7,346 bases of DNA from Verrucomicrobia bacterium UBA1629 (lineage in GTDB: Bacteria; Verrucomicrobiota; Kiritimatiellia; RFP12; UBA1067). The stretch lies in NCBI GenBank assembly GCA_002321305.1, contig DCMF01000022.1, positions 13,718-21,063 on the forward strand. Direction: 5' to 3'. The translations under genes and the position numbers were made by a program. Shown one piece after another: positions 1 through 5,949 of the stretch. The notes beneath the pieces are model-generated. The model was not told the DNA's origin. It saw nothing but the letters and a program-made list of their open reading frames with translations, and ran no database searches. Every line of letters starts with the position of its first letter. Position 1 is the stretch's first letter.

Positions 1-87
1 CTGAAGGGCGGGCGTTTCAGCCTTCTCGCACCCCGTCAAGGCGGCGGCGAGAAGAGCGAAGCAGCACAGACCATTTCCAAGTTTCAC
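1..87 (-). CDS. Putative lipoprotein, N-terminal fragment
   Basis: Only the first 29 codons lie in the window; the gene runs off the left edge. The peptide starts with GTG and reads as a classic lipoprotein signal. It has a short basic start (M-K), a hydrophobic stretch of about 12 residues (CCFALLAAAL) and a lipobox LTGC with the lipidated cysteine at residue 20, followed by a charged mature start (EKAET). This implies export and anchoring by signal peptidase II; the function of the mature protein cannot be seen. An in-frame ATG 15 codons upstream (position 132) would add charged residues in front of the signal, so the GTG is preferred. A TATGAT box at 100-105 (minus strand) sits 12 nt before the GTG and there is no Shine-Dalgarno sequence, so the leader would be very short. 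The gene is divergent from the ATPase gene. Confidence 0.6.
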   Translation of the reverse strand, partial: MKLGNGLCCFALLAAALTGCEKAETPALQ

Positions 88-253
88 GGCGCATAGTTTA
101 TCATAATCGCCGCGCCCGAAGCAATGCCTCATTTTGACAAAAGTTGCGCTTTTTGACAATGCCATTCTTCCCCCTCTCGATTCTCGGACTCTGGACACGC
201 TAGAACCTGCCCCTTCATTTTTAGCACTGTTTTTACATTTCTTCAAAATCGTG

Positions 254-283
254 CTAACAGGATCGTCCGGATTATGGTATACT
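254..283 (+). promoter_or_regulatory. Predicted sigma70-type promoter of the ATPase gene
   Basis: A TATACT -10 box (278-283) is preceded directly by TGG (275-277), giving an extended -10. A CTAACA hexamer (254-259, four of six matches to TTGACA) lies 18 bp upstream. Transcription would start near 290, leaving a leader of about 15 nt that holds just the GGAG ribosome-binding site. This region is visibly AT-richer than the coding DNA on either side. Its fit to the start at 305 supports that start over the upstream ATG at 134, which lies before the promoter. Confidence 0.55.
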
Positions 284-293
284 ACCCGAAAAA

Positions 294-297
294 GGAG
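294..297 (+). promoter_or_regulatory. Shine-Dalgarno site of the ATPase gene
   Basis: GGAG (within AAAAAGGAGAAA) lies 7 nt before the ATG at 305 and decides that start. The exonuclease, hisC and AraC genes of this window lack such a site. Confidence 0.7.
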
Positions 298-304
298 AAA
301 TGGC

Positions 305-1744
305 ATGTTCATCGGACGTGAAGACCTAATCGCCGACTTGTCGGCGCTCTGTGAAAAACGGGTGTCGTCGCTTGTCACCTGCAGGGGTCGCCGCCGAATC
401 GGCAAGTCGACCCTGATTACGGAGTTCGCGCGCAGAATCAGGGCGCAGTTCATCCACCTGGAAGGCCTGAAGCCGCAGAAAGGCTATTCAAACGAAACAG
501 AACTGCGCGCATTCAACGACCAGCTCTGCGCACAGACGGAGAAACGGATGCCCCCGCCGGAGAACTGGACTGAAGCGTTCGTCCAGCTGGACAAATGCCT
601 GCCAACGGCAAAGAGAACGGTCGTCCTCCTTGACGAGATATCCTGGTTCGCCCATTACGACAAGACCTTCGCCGATACCGTCAAAGTCTGCTGGGACAAC
701 TACTGGAAGCGACACGACAAGCTGATCGTCGTTCTGTGCGGCAGCGTTTCAAGCTGGATCAAGGACAACATCATCGACAACGCCTCGTTTCTCGGGCGCC
801 GTTCGCAGGATCTTGTCGTCCGCGAGCTGCCGCTTGCCCAATGCGTCTCGTTCTGGGGCAGGAAAGCCAAGCGCACCGCCGTCCGCGAAATCATCGACGT
901 CCTTTCGGTCACTGGCGGCATTCCCCGTTATCTTGAAGAGATCAACCCATCGCTTTCCGCCGCCGAAAACATCAAGCGCCTCTGCTTTTCGCCCAATGGC
1001 GTCCTTCGGACGGACTTCGACGAGATGTTCGCCGACGTGATCACGAATCAGCGCGAATTTTCAGGACAGGTCCTGAGAACGCTTGTCAACGGGCCGCGAA
1101 CGCTTTCCGAGATCTCCGAAACGCTGAAAACGGGGAAAGGCGGGCGTATCTCCGACGCCGTGGACCGCCTGTCCGAGGCCGGCCTGATTACCGCCGATTC
1201 AGGAAAGAACCCGGAAACCGGGAAAGACGTCACCTCCCCCCGCTACCGTCTCAAGGACAACTACGCCCGCTTCTACCTGAAGTACATCGAGCCCGTCAAG
1301 GCGACAATCGACGATGGCCGCTATGCGTTCAAGTCCCTTGAAACCCTTGAGAACTGGAACGCGATCCTCGGACTGCAATTCGAGAACCTTGTCGTCAACA
1401 ACTATGGCGAACTGATTCCGCTCCTCCATCTGAACGACGTCCTACTGACATCGGCCGCGCCGTATCGAAAACTTCCCGTGCCTTCACGGAAGCAGAAGGG
1501 CTGCCAGATCGATCTCCTGATACAGTCTCGCCGCACGACTTATGTGGTGGAGGTCAAGCGCAAGGAAGAGATCGACCGCGACATCATCGACGAGGTCGAT
1601 GCCAAGGTCTCCGCCTTGAAGCGCCCCAAGTCCGTATCCGTCAAGACGGCGCTCGTCTACGCGGGCCACCTCGCGCCCATTGTGGAAGCCGACGGCTATT
1701 TCGACGCGATCGTTCCCATTGAGCGAATTCTCGGCATTCCCTGA
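305..1744 (+). CDS. AAA+ ATPase with C-terminal DUF234 / PD-(D/E)XK-like region
   Basis: A 479-residue protein of the archaeal-type ATPase family (ATPase_2 plus DUF234), cytoplasmic by sequence. It opens with FIGREDLI, typical of the family. Walker A is G-RRRI-GKST at residues 28-36 and Walker B is VVLLDE at 106-111. A sensor-like strand VLCGSVSSW (143-151) follows, then the family motif GGIPRYLEEI (204-213). Residues 255-295 look like a winged helix (LSEISETL...AVDRLSEAGLI). The C-terminal part has F-E at 359-360, I-D at 402-403 and VVEVK at 414-418, the layout of a PD-(D/E)XK nuclease core (D403, E416, K418). The biological role of this family is poorly known; many copies occur in gut anaerobes. 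An open frame extends upstream to 134, but the promoter and GGAG support the start at 305. Base composition is somewhat lower in GC than the AraC gene that follows. Family assignment is firm; nuclease activity is inferred. Confidence 0.9.
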   Translation: MFIGREDLIADLSALCEKRVSSLVTCRGRRRIGKSTLITEFARRIRAQFIHLEGLKPQKGYSNETELRAFNDQLCAQTEKRMPPPENWTEAFVQLDKCLPTAKRTVVLLDEISWFAHYDKTFADTVKVCWDNYWKRHDKLIVVLCGSVSSWIKDNIIDNASFLGRRSQDLVVRELPLAQCVSFWGRKAKRTAVREIIDVLSVTGGIPRYLEEINPSLSAAENIKRLCFSPNGVLRTDFDEMFADVITNQREFSGQVLRTLVNGPRTLSEISETLKTGKGGRISDAVDRLSEAGLITADSGKNPETGKDVTSPRYRLKDNYARFYLKYIEPVKATIDDGRYAFKSLETLENWNAILGLQFENLVVNNYGELIPLLHLNDVLLTSAAPYRKLPVPSRKQKGCQIDLLIQSRRTTYVVEVKRKEEIDRDIIDEVDAKVSALKRPKSVSVKTALVYAGHLAPIVEADGYFDAIVPIERILGIP

Positions 1745-1791
1745 CAGCCGCCCACGTTCCTCGTCAAGAATCCAACCGCCCAACCGACACC

Positions 1792-2667
1792 ATGAAGAAC
1801 GCCTACCGCTACTTCCCCGTCACGCCCGCGCAGAAGAACTGGGGGCTGTACGTGACCTGCGCCGGACACCACACGATCCGCCCCGGCGACGTCTTCCCCT
1901 CGCCGAAGCACCCGGACGAGTACTACTTCACGTGGGAGCGCGGCCGCACGCTGCACGAGTGGCAGATGATCCTGCTCGAAGCGGGCGAAGGGACGGTCGA
2001 GTTCAGGGACCGCACATTCGCGGCAACCGCCGGCTCGCTCATCGTCCTGCCGCCGGGCTGCTGGCACCGCTACCGCCCCAACCCGCAGACGGGCTGGACG
2101 ACGGACTGGATCGGCTTCGGCGGCGACCTCGCCGACCGGCTGGTCGGCGGCGCGGGCTTCGGCGGCGGCACCGTCCGCGACTTCGGCGCGAACGCCGCGC
2201 TCCGGCAGGTCTTCGCCACGACCGCCGCCGACCTGCTTGACACCGCCGAACGGCAGCCCTTCGCGGCGGCCGCGCAGGTGCCGGCCCTCGTCGCCGCCCT
2301 CCTCGAAGCCCCCGCCGCGCGCACCGCCGACGCGGCACAGGCGGCGCTCATCCTCCGGGCGCAGACGCACATCACCGACCACCTGCGCGAAGTCATCGAC
2401 TTCGAGACCCTCGCGCAGTCGCTGGGCCTCACCTACCGCGCCTTCCGCTACCTCTTCCGCAAGGAGGCCGGACAGTCACCCCTGCAGTACCAGCTGGAGC
2501 GGCGGCTCGTCCGCGCGAAGAACCTGCTGGCGTCCAGCGACATGCCCATCCAGGAAATTGCCGACACGCTCGGCTTCAACTCGACGTGGTACTTCTCGCA
2601 CTTCTTCCGCCGGCACGCCCGCCAGTCCCCGGCAGCCTACCGCAAGAGCCACCGCCACGCGACCTGA
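1792..2667 (+). CDS. AraC-family transcriptional regulator
   Basis: A 291-residue regulator with the usual two-part plan. Residues about 15-110 form a cupin-like effector-binding domain (GHHTIRPGDVFPSP, then FAATAGSLIVLPPGCWHRY, the typical 'place for a small ligand' turn). Residues 185-288 carry the double helix-turn-helix: FETLAQSLGLTYRAFRYLFRK (204-224), then PIQEIADTLGFNSTWYFSHF (252-271), ending with the family signature FRRHARQSPAAYRK. AraC proteins of this type usually sense a sugar or related compound and activate nearby genes; no sugar-use gene is in the window, so the target is unknown. It begins 47 bp after the ATPase gene on the same strand, with no clear promoter or Shine-Dalgarno site in the gap, so read-through from the ATPase promoter is possible. 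Codon use is strongly GC-biased. The family is certain; the ligand is not. Confidence 0.93.
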   Translation: MKNAYRYFPVTPAQKNWGLYVTCAGHHTIRPGDVFPSPKHPDEYYFTWERGRTLHEWQMILLEAGEGTVEFRDRTFAATAGSLIVLPPGCWHRYRPNPQTGWTTDWIGFGGDLADRLVGGAGFGGGTVRDFGANAALRQVFATTAADLLDTAERQPFAAAAQVPALVAALLEAPAARTADAAQAALILRAQTHITDHLREVIDFETLAQSLGLTYRAFRYLFRKEAGQSPLQYQLERRLVRAKNLLASSDMPIQEIADTLGFNSTWYFSHFFRRHARQSPAAYRKSHRHAT

Positions 2668-2677
2668 GGGGCTCTGT

Positions 2678-2689
2678 CCGCCCGGGCGG
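2678..2689. terminator. GC-rich 12-bp palindrome between convergent genes, weak terminator candidate
   Basis: A perfect palindrome, CCGCCCGGGCGG, lies in the 38-bp gap between the AraC gene and the exonuclease gene, which converge here. There is no T-tract on either side and no loop, so an intrinsic terminator is doubtful. It may serve as a simple stalling hairpin or have no role. Confidence 0.25.
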
Positions 2690-2705
2690 CCGGTCGTTCC
2701 CCCCG

Positions 2706-3179
2706 TCAGAGGCCGCCCATGAAAACGGCCAGCTGCGCGCAGGCGACGGCATCGTAGAGGCCGTCGTGCCACGTCCGCCCGTCCAGCTGCGGCACGCAGC
2801 CGAACATCGTGCAGAGGTCGCCGAGCGCATAGGACGGCAGGCGCGGATAGCGTGCCTTGGCGAGCTTCATCGTGTCGACCCACGGGCCCCACTTCGTGAG
2901 CGGCGCCGTGCGCGTCAGGATCGTCCGCTCGCAGGCGATGTTGTGCGCGACGAGGCGACGACCCGCCAAGTGCGGATACCACGTCTCGAACGAGCTCTGG
3001 AGCGTCCCCAGCGCATCGCGTTCGTGCGCGCGCGCCGGCGCACCTTCGACATCGAAGAAAAACTCGCGCGTCTCGGCGATCACGCCGTCCCGCACGACCG
3101 CGAGGCCGAGCTGCCAGGGCTCGTTCGCGCTGCCGCCCTCGTAGCCGGTCGTCTCGAAGTCTATCGCCGCAAATTCCAT
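2706..3179 (-). CDS. DnaQ-like DEDDh 3'-5' exonuclease
   Basis: A 157-residue stand-alone exonuclease of the DnaQ/RNase T superfamily, predicted to remove nucleotides from 3' ends of DNA or RNA in the cytoplasm. Exo I is AIDFETTG at residues 5-12 (D7, E9). Exo II is LVAHNIACERTIL at 76-88, where the usual aspartate is replaced by E84. Exo III is HDGLYDAVACAQL at 138-150, with H138 and D143 as the DEDDh histidine and last aspartate. The protein has only the nuclease domain and no polymerase-binding tail, so it is not a full DNA polymerase III epsilon subunit (about 240 residues); its substrate is unknown. The open frame continues far upstream through antisense hisC. The ATG at 3179 is chosen because the conserved fold starts right there and a TATAAT box lies 7 nt before it. 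There is no Shine-Dalgarno site, so translation may be leaderless. Confidence 0.85.
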   Translation of the reverse strand: MEFAAIDFETTGYEGGSANEPWQLGLAVVRDGVIAETREFFFDVEGAPARAHERDALGTLQSSFETWYPHLAGRRLVAHNIACERTILTRTAPLTKWGPWVDTMKLAKARYPRLPSYALGDLCTMFGCVPQLDGRTWHDGLYDAVACAQLAVFMGGL

Positions 3180-3186
3180 TCCGCGT

Positions 3187-3195
3187 ATTATAGCA
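3187..3195 (-). promoter_or_regulatory. Promoter (-10) of the exonuclease gene, near-leaderless
   Basis: On the minus strand a perfect TATAAT (3187-3192) is preceded by TGC, an extended -10 box. Only 7 nt separate it from the ATG at 3179, so transcription would start at or next to the start codon. No good -35 hexamer is visible in the GC-rich DNA upstream. The core GCTATAATACGCG is identical to that in front of hisC. Confidence 0.65.
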
Positions 3196-3204
3196 CAAAA
3201 CGGA

Positions 3205-3216
3205 CGGCGCGCGCCG
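3205..3216. promoter_or_regulatory. 12-bp palindrome in the divergent promoter region, possible operator
   Basis: CGGCGCGCGCCG is a perfect palindrome that lies between the two -10 boxes, about where the -35 region of the exonuclease promoter would be. It could bind a regulator acting on both genes, but alternating GC runs also arise by chance in DNA this GC-rich. Confidence 0.2.
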
Positions 3217-3231
3217 GACGTGTTGGCGGCG

Positions 3232-3260
3232 TTGCGCGCGCGCGCGGAAAAGGCTATAAT
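3232..3260 (+). promoter_or_regulatory. Promoter of hisC, near-leaderless
   Basis: TTGCGC (3232-3237) and a perfect TATAAT (3255-3260) are 17 bp apart, a standard sigma70 spacing. The ATG at 3270 begins only 9 nt after the -10 box, so the mRNA would have almost no leader; no Shine-Dalgarno site exists. Confidence 0.7.
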
Positions 3261-3269
3261 ACGCGCCCT

Positions 3270-4421
3270 ATGATGATTGCCCGCCATGTCCGCAAGCTCG
3301 CGGCGTACGTCCCCGGCGAACAGCCGAAGGCGACGGATGTCGTCAAGCTCAACACGAACGAGAACCCCTACCCGCCCTCGCCGGCGTGCGCGAAGGTCCT
3401 GAAGTCGTTCGACCTCGACCGCCTCCGCCGCTATCCCGACCCCGTGTTCGCCGACCTCCGCGCCGCGCTCGCGCAGCTGAACGGCACGACGAGCGACCGC
3501 GTCTTCGTCGGCAACGGGTCGGACGAGATCCTCGCCCTCGCCGCCCGGGCATTCGTCGAGGACGACGAGGCGATCGGCTCGCTCGACCCCTCCTATTCCC
3601 TCTACAAGACCCTCGCGGCGATCCGGAACGTGAAATGGGTTGGCCTTGAAGAAATAATCGAATTGTCGAATGATCGAATGATCGAATGCGAAAGCTGCAA
3701 CCCGTCGGCGGGCGATTCGGCCATTCGACGCAAAAACCTCAACCCTTCGACTGACAATTCGACAATTCGGCAATTCGGCAATTCGATTATTTCCCCGAAC
3801 GTCTCCCTCTTTCTCCTGACGAACCCGAACGCGCCGACGGGCGAATTCCGCGAACCGGCGGACGTCGCGGCGTTCGCGAAGAGGTTTCGCGGCGTCGTCC
3901 TCGTCGACGAGGCGTACGCCGACTTCGCGCGGGCGAACTGCATGGCCCTCGCGACCGCGCCGAAGAACCGCAACGTCCTCGTCATGCGCACGTTCTCGAA
4001 GAGCTATTCGCTCGCGGGGCTGCGCGTCGGCTACTGCATCGGCCCAAAACCGCTCATCGCCGCGCTCTACAGGATCAAGGACTCGTACAACGTCGATGCC
4101 GTCGCCCAGGCCGTCGCCCTCGCCGCCGTGAAGGACCAGGCGTGGATGAAGGCGAATGTCGCGAAAGTCGTGAAGACGCGCACGTGGTTCGCGGACGAGC
4201 TGGCCGCGCGCGGCTGGGACGTCATCCCCTCCGAGGCGAACTTCGTCTTCGCGAAGCCGCCGCGTCCGCAGAAGGCCGCCGCGCTCTTCGCCGCGCTGAA
4301 GGCGAAAAACGTCTTCGTGCGCTACTTCAAGGGCCCGAAGACGGGCGACCGACTGCGCATCACCATCGGCACGGACGCCGAAATGAGGAAACTGTTGAGG
4401 GCGCTGGATGCATTGACATGA
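3270..4421 (+). CDS. hisC: Histidinol-phosphate aminotransferase-like enzyme with an in-frame palindromic insert
   Basis: A 383-residue PLP-dependent class I/II aminotransferase of the HisC type; the family is usually about 350-360 residues. HisC makes L-histidinol phosphate from imidazole-acetol phosphate using glutamate; relatives also transaminate aromatic amino acids. Visible motifs are LNTNENPYPPSP (27-38), NGSDE (82-86), NPNAPTG (185-191), DEAYADF (213-219), the PLP-lysine loop TFSKSYSLAGLR with K244, and RLRITIG (361-367). All key residues are present. Residues about 128-175 are foreign: they are encoded by a 143-bp palindromic repeat element and look like no aminotransferase. From the PSYSLY motif to NPNAPTG the protein is about 32 residues longer than E. 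coli HisC, yet about 17 normal residues seem to be missing, so the element replaced host sequence rather than simply adding to it. The frame stays open to the end. Whether the enzyme is active is unknown. Start chosen by the TATAAT box; a second ATG follows at once. Confidence 0.85.
   Translation: MMIARHVRKLAAYVPGEQPKATDVVKLNTNENPYPPSPACAKVLKSFDLDRLRRYPDPVFADLRAALAQLNGTTSDRVFVGNGSDEILALAARAFVEDDEAIGSLDPSYSLYKTLAAIRNVKWVGLEEIIELSNDRMIECESCNPSAGDSAIRRKNLNPSTDNSTIRQFGNSIISPNVSLFLLTNPNAPTGEFREPADVAAFAKRFRGVVLVDEAYADFARANCMALATAPKNRNVLVMRTFSKSYSLAGLRVGYCIGPKPLIAALYRIKDSYNVDAVAQAVALAAVKDQAWMKANVAKVVKTRTWFADELAARGWDVIPSEANFVFAKPPRPQKAAALFAALKAKNVFVRYFKGPKTGDRLRITIGTDAEMRKLLRALDALT
3651..3793. repeat. 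Palindromic element with octamer arms, inside hisC
   Basis: The two ends, GAAATAATCGAATTG (3651-3665) and its exact reverse complement (3779-3793), form a perfect 15-bp inverted repeat. Pairing continues inward over 37-bp arms (3651-3687 with 3757-3793) at about 31 of 37 positions. The arms are tandem octamers: TCGAATTG, TCGAATGA twice, TCGAATGC (3658-3689) on the left and GACAATTC twice, GGCAATTC twice (3753-3784) on the right. The middle (3690-3752) holds an imperfect direct repeat, CAACCCGTCG at 3698 and CAACCCTTCG at 3740. It has no stop codon in the hisC frame. It resembles in size and behaviour the Rickettsia palindromic elements known to sit in frame within genes, although no sequence relation is claimed. 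Confidence 0.85.
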
Positions 4422-4429
4422 GCGACAGG

Positions 4430-4519
4430 AGAGTCAAGAGAAACACGAGACACCAGCGACAAAAGAGACCAACAGAGGCGATTGGGTCTCTCGCCCCTCG
4501 CGCCGCTCGCGCCCCTCAA
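4430..4519. repeat. Degenerate palindromic element with nonamer units
   Basis: Five 9-bp units run from 4430 to 4474 (AGAGTCAAG, AGAAACACG, AGACACCAG, CGACAAAAG, AGACCAACA). After a short middle, four further 9-bp units run from 4484 to 4519 (GGGTCTCTC, GCCCCTCGC, GCCGCTCGC, GCCCCTCAA), which keep TC in the same phase. The inner ends pair perfectly: AGAGACC (4464-4470) with GGTCTCT (4485-4491). The outer units pair poorly, as if decayed. It fills most of the 155-bp gap between hisC and paaK, which otherwise holds no gene. Confidence 0.5.
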
Positions 4520-4576
4520 GTCAACCGTTGAAATCACCAGAACAGTGAATCTAACCAAATTCAAGGCAAATCCCAT

Positions 4577-5878
4577 ATGAACCCGATCTCAACCCCCGAT
4601 TTCATGCCGCGTACCGAGCTTCAGGCGCGCCAGCTCGCGAAGCTCCAGAAGCTCATCCCCTACGAGTACGAGCGCGTCGCGCTCTTCCGCCGCCGCTGCG
4701 ACGAGAAAGGCGTCAAGCCTCGCGACCTCGTCACGCTCGCCGACCTCGCGAAGTTCCCCTTCATGAAGAAGACGGATCTCCGCGACGAGTATCCGCTCGG
4801 CCTCACCGCCGCGCCGATGAGAGAGATCGTCCGCTTCCACTGCTCGTCGGGCACGACCGGCAAGCCGATCTGCATCCCGAACACGCAGAACGACATCGAC
4901 GTCTGGGCGGACGCGACGGCGCGCTGTCTTGCGATGTTCGGCCTCTCCGACGAGGACGTCCTCCAGGTCAGCTACGGCTACGGGCTCTTCACCGGCGGCC
5001 TCGGCCTCCACTACGGCGGCGAACGCCTCGGCTGCGCGGTGCTCCCGACCTCGGCCGGCAACACCGAGAAGCAGCTCATGCTCATGAAGGACCTCGGCTC
5101 GACCGCCATCGCCTGCACGCCGAGCTACTTCCTGCACATCATCGAGGTCGCCCGCAAGCTCGGCATCGACTTCCGCCGCGACACGCGGCTCCGGCACGGC
5201 ATCTTCGGCGCCGAGCCGTGGACGGACGAGATGCGCGCGAAGATCGAGGCGGCGACGGGCATCGTCGCGCATGACATCTACGGCCTCACCGAGATCTCCG
5301 GACCCGGCGTCGCCGGCTCGTGCGGACACTGCCGCGGCCTCCACATCTTCGAGGACCACTACTACCCGGAGGTCATCGACCCCGAGACGCTGGAAGTCCT
5401 GCCGGACGGCACGGAGGGCGAGCTCGTCTTCACGACGCTCGACCGCTTCGGCACGCCCATGATCCGCTACCGCACGCGCGACCTGACGACGCTCCACGCC
5501 GAGACGTGCGCGTGCGGGCGCACCGTCCGCTGGATGAGCCGCATCAAGGCGCGGTCGGACGACATGCTGATCGTCCACGGCGTGAACCTCTTTCCGAGCC
5601 AGGTCGAGACGGCCCTTCTCTCGCTCCCGGAGGTCGAGCCGCACTACCAGATCCTGCTCACGCCGACGGAGACGCTGGATCTCTTCGAGATCAAGGTCGA
5701 GCTGAAGCCGGAGGCGTTCTCGGACAACATCCGCGAGCTGGAGGCCCTGCGCAAGAAGGTCTTCGCCGCCGTCAAGCAGATCATCGGCCTCTCGCCGAAG
5801 ATCACGCTCGTCGAGCCCGGCTCCCTGCCGCGCAGCGAAGGCAAGATCAAGCGCGTGATTGATTTGCGGAAGAAGTAA
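4577..5878 (+). CDS. paaK: Phenylacetate-CoA ligase family enzyme (arylacetate-CoA ligase)
   Basis: A 433-residue adenylate-forming enzyme, full length for PaaK. It would activate phenylacetate or a related aryl acid with ATP and CoA in the cytoplasm. The P-loop SSGTTGKP is at residues 90-97, GAEPWT at 211-216, YGLTE at 235-239, RYRTRDL at 297-303 (D302 expected to bind ribose) and the hinge RSDDMLIVHGVNLFP at 326-340. The small C-terminal domain ends with PRSEGKIKRVIDL, whose K423 is the likely catalytic lysine. Two cysteine pairs, C249-x2-C252 and C311-x-C313, could form a metal site; this is inferred from spacing. In gut anaerobes PaaK often works with an indolepyruvate ferredoxin oxidoreductase, which is not in the window; the true substrate is therefore open. 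A weak AAGG lies 10 nt before the ATG; no convincing promoter is seen, so it may be read through from hisC. Confidence 0.9.
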   Translation: MNPISTPDFMPRTELQARQLAKLQKLIPYEYERVALFRRRCDEKGVKPRDLVTLADLAKFPFMKKTDLRDEYPLGLTAAPMREIVRFHCSSGTTGKPICIPNTQNDIDVWADATARCLAMFGLSDEDVLQVSYGYGLFTGGLGLHYGGERLGCAVLPTSAGNTEKQLMLMKDLGSTAIACTPSYFLHIIEVARKLGIDFRRDTRLRHGIFGAEPWTDEMRAKIEAATGIVAHDIYGLTEISGPGVAGSCGHCRGLHIFEDHYYPEVIDPETLEVLPDGTEGELVFTTLDRFGTPMIRYRTRDLTTLHAETCACGRTVRWMSRIKARSDDMLIVHGVNLFPSQVETALLSLPEVEPHYQILLTPTETLDLFEIKVELKPEAFSDNIRELEALRKKVFAAVKQIIGLSPKITLVEPGSLPRSEGKIKRVIDLRKK

Positions 5879-5893
5879 TGGTTTACGCCCAGC

Positions 5894-5927
5894 CTCATTC
5901 TCACTTTTTTAAAAAAGTGAGAATGAG
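5894..5927. terminator. Perfect 34-bp palindrome between convergent genes
   Basis: A 17-bp arm (CTCATTCTCACTTTTTT) is followed directly by its exact reverse complement. It lies 15 nt after the paaK stop and 22 nt before the end of the minus-strand TM2 gene, a place fit for a two-way terminator. The T-run is in the middle of the palindrome and not after the stem, so it is not a standard intrinsic terminator; it may instead protect the 3' ends of mRNA. Confidence 0.5.
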
Positions 5928-5949
5928 ATTGTGAGGTCAACGAGGCCGA

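Noticed and set aside
134..304. Upstream extension of the ATPase frame from an ATG at 134
   Set aside because: The 57 extra residues resemble nothing in the family, lie before the predicted promoter, and the GGAG with the family-typical MFIGRE start at 305 is much better.
2586..3269. Upstream extension of the hisC frame through the AraC end and antisense of the exonuclease
   Set aside because: It is a GC-rich shadow frame; promoter and HisC homology begin at 3270.
3180..3773. Upstream extension of the exonuclease frame on the minus strand
   Set aside because: It runs antisense through hisC and the palindromic element; the nuclease fold starts at the ATG at 3179.
3651..3793. CRISPR-like array from the repeated TCGAATGA units
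   Set aside because: Units are 8 bp, directly adjacent and without spacers; there are no cas genes.
4413..4441. TTGACA at 4413-4418 as a -35 box for paaK
   Set aside because: It lies inside the hisC 3' end and has no acceptable -10 box at 16-18 bp.
4589..5644. Long minus-strand frame of 351 codons opposite paaK
   Set aside because: It is a shadow caused by the codon bias of paaK; its peptide is a low-complexity mix of A, R, E, D and V with no domain.
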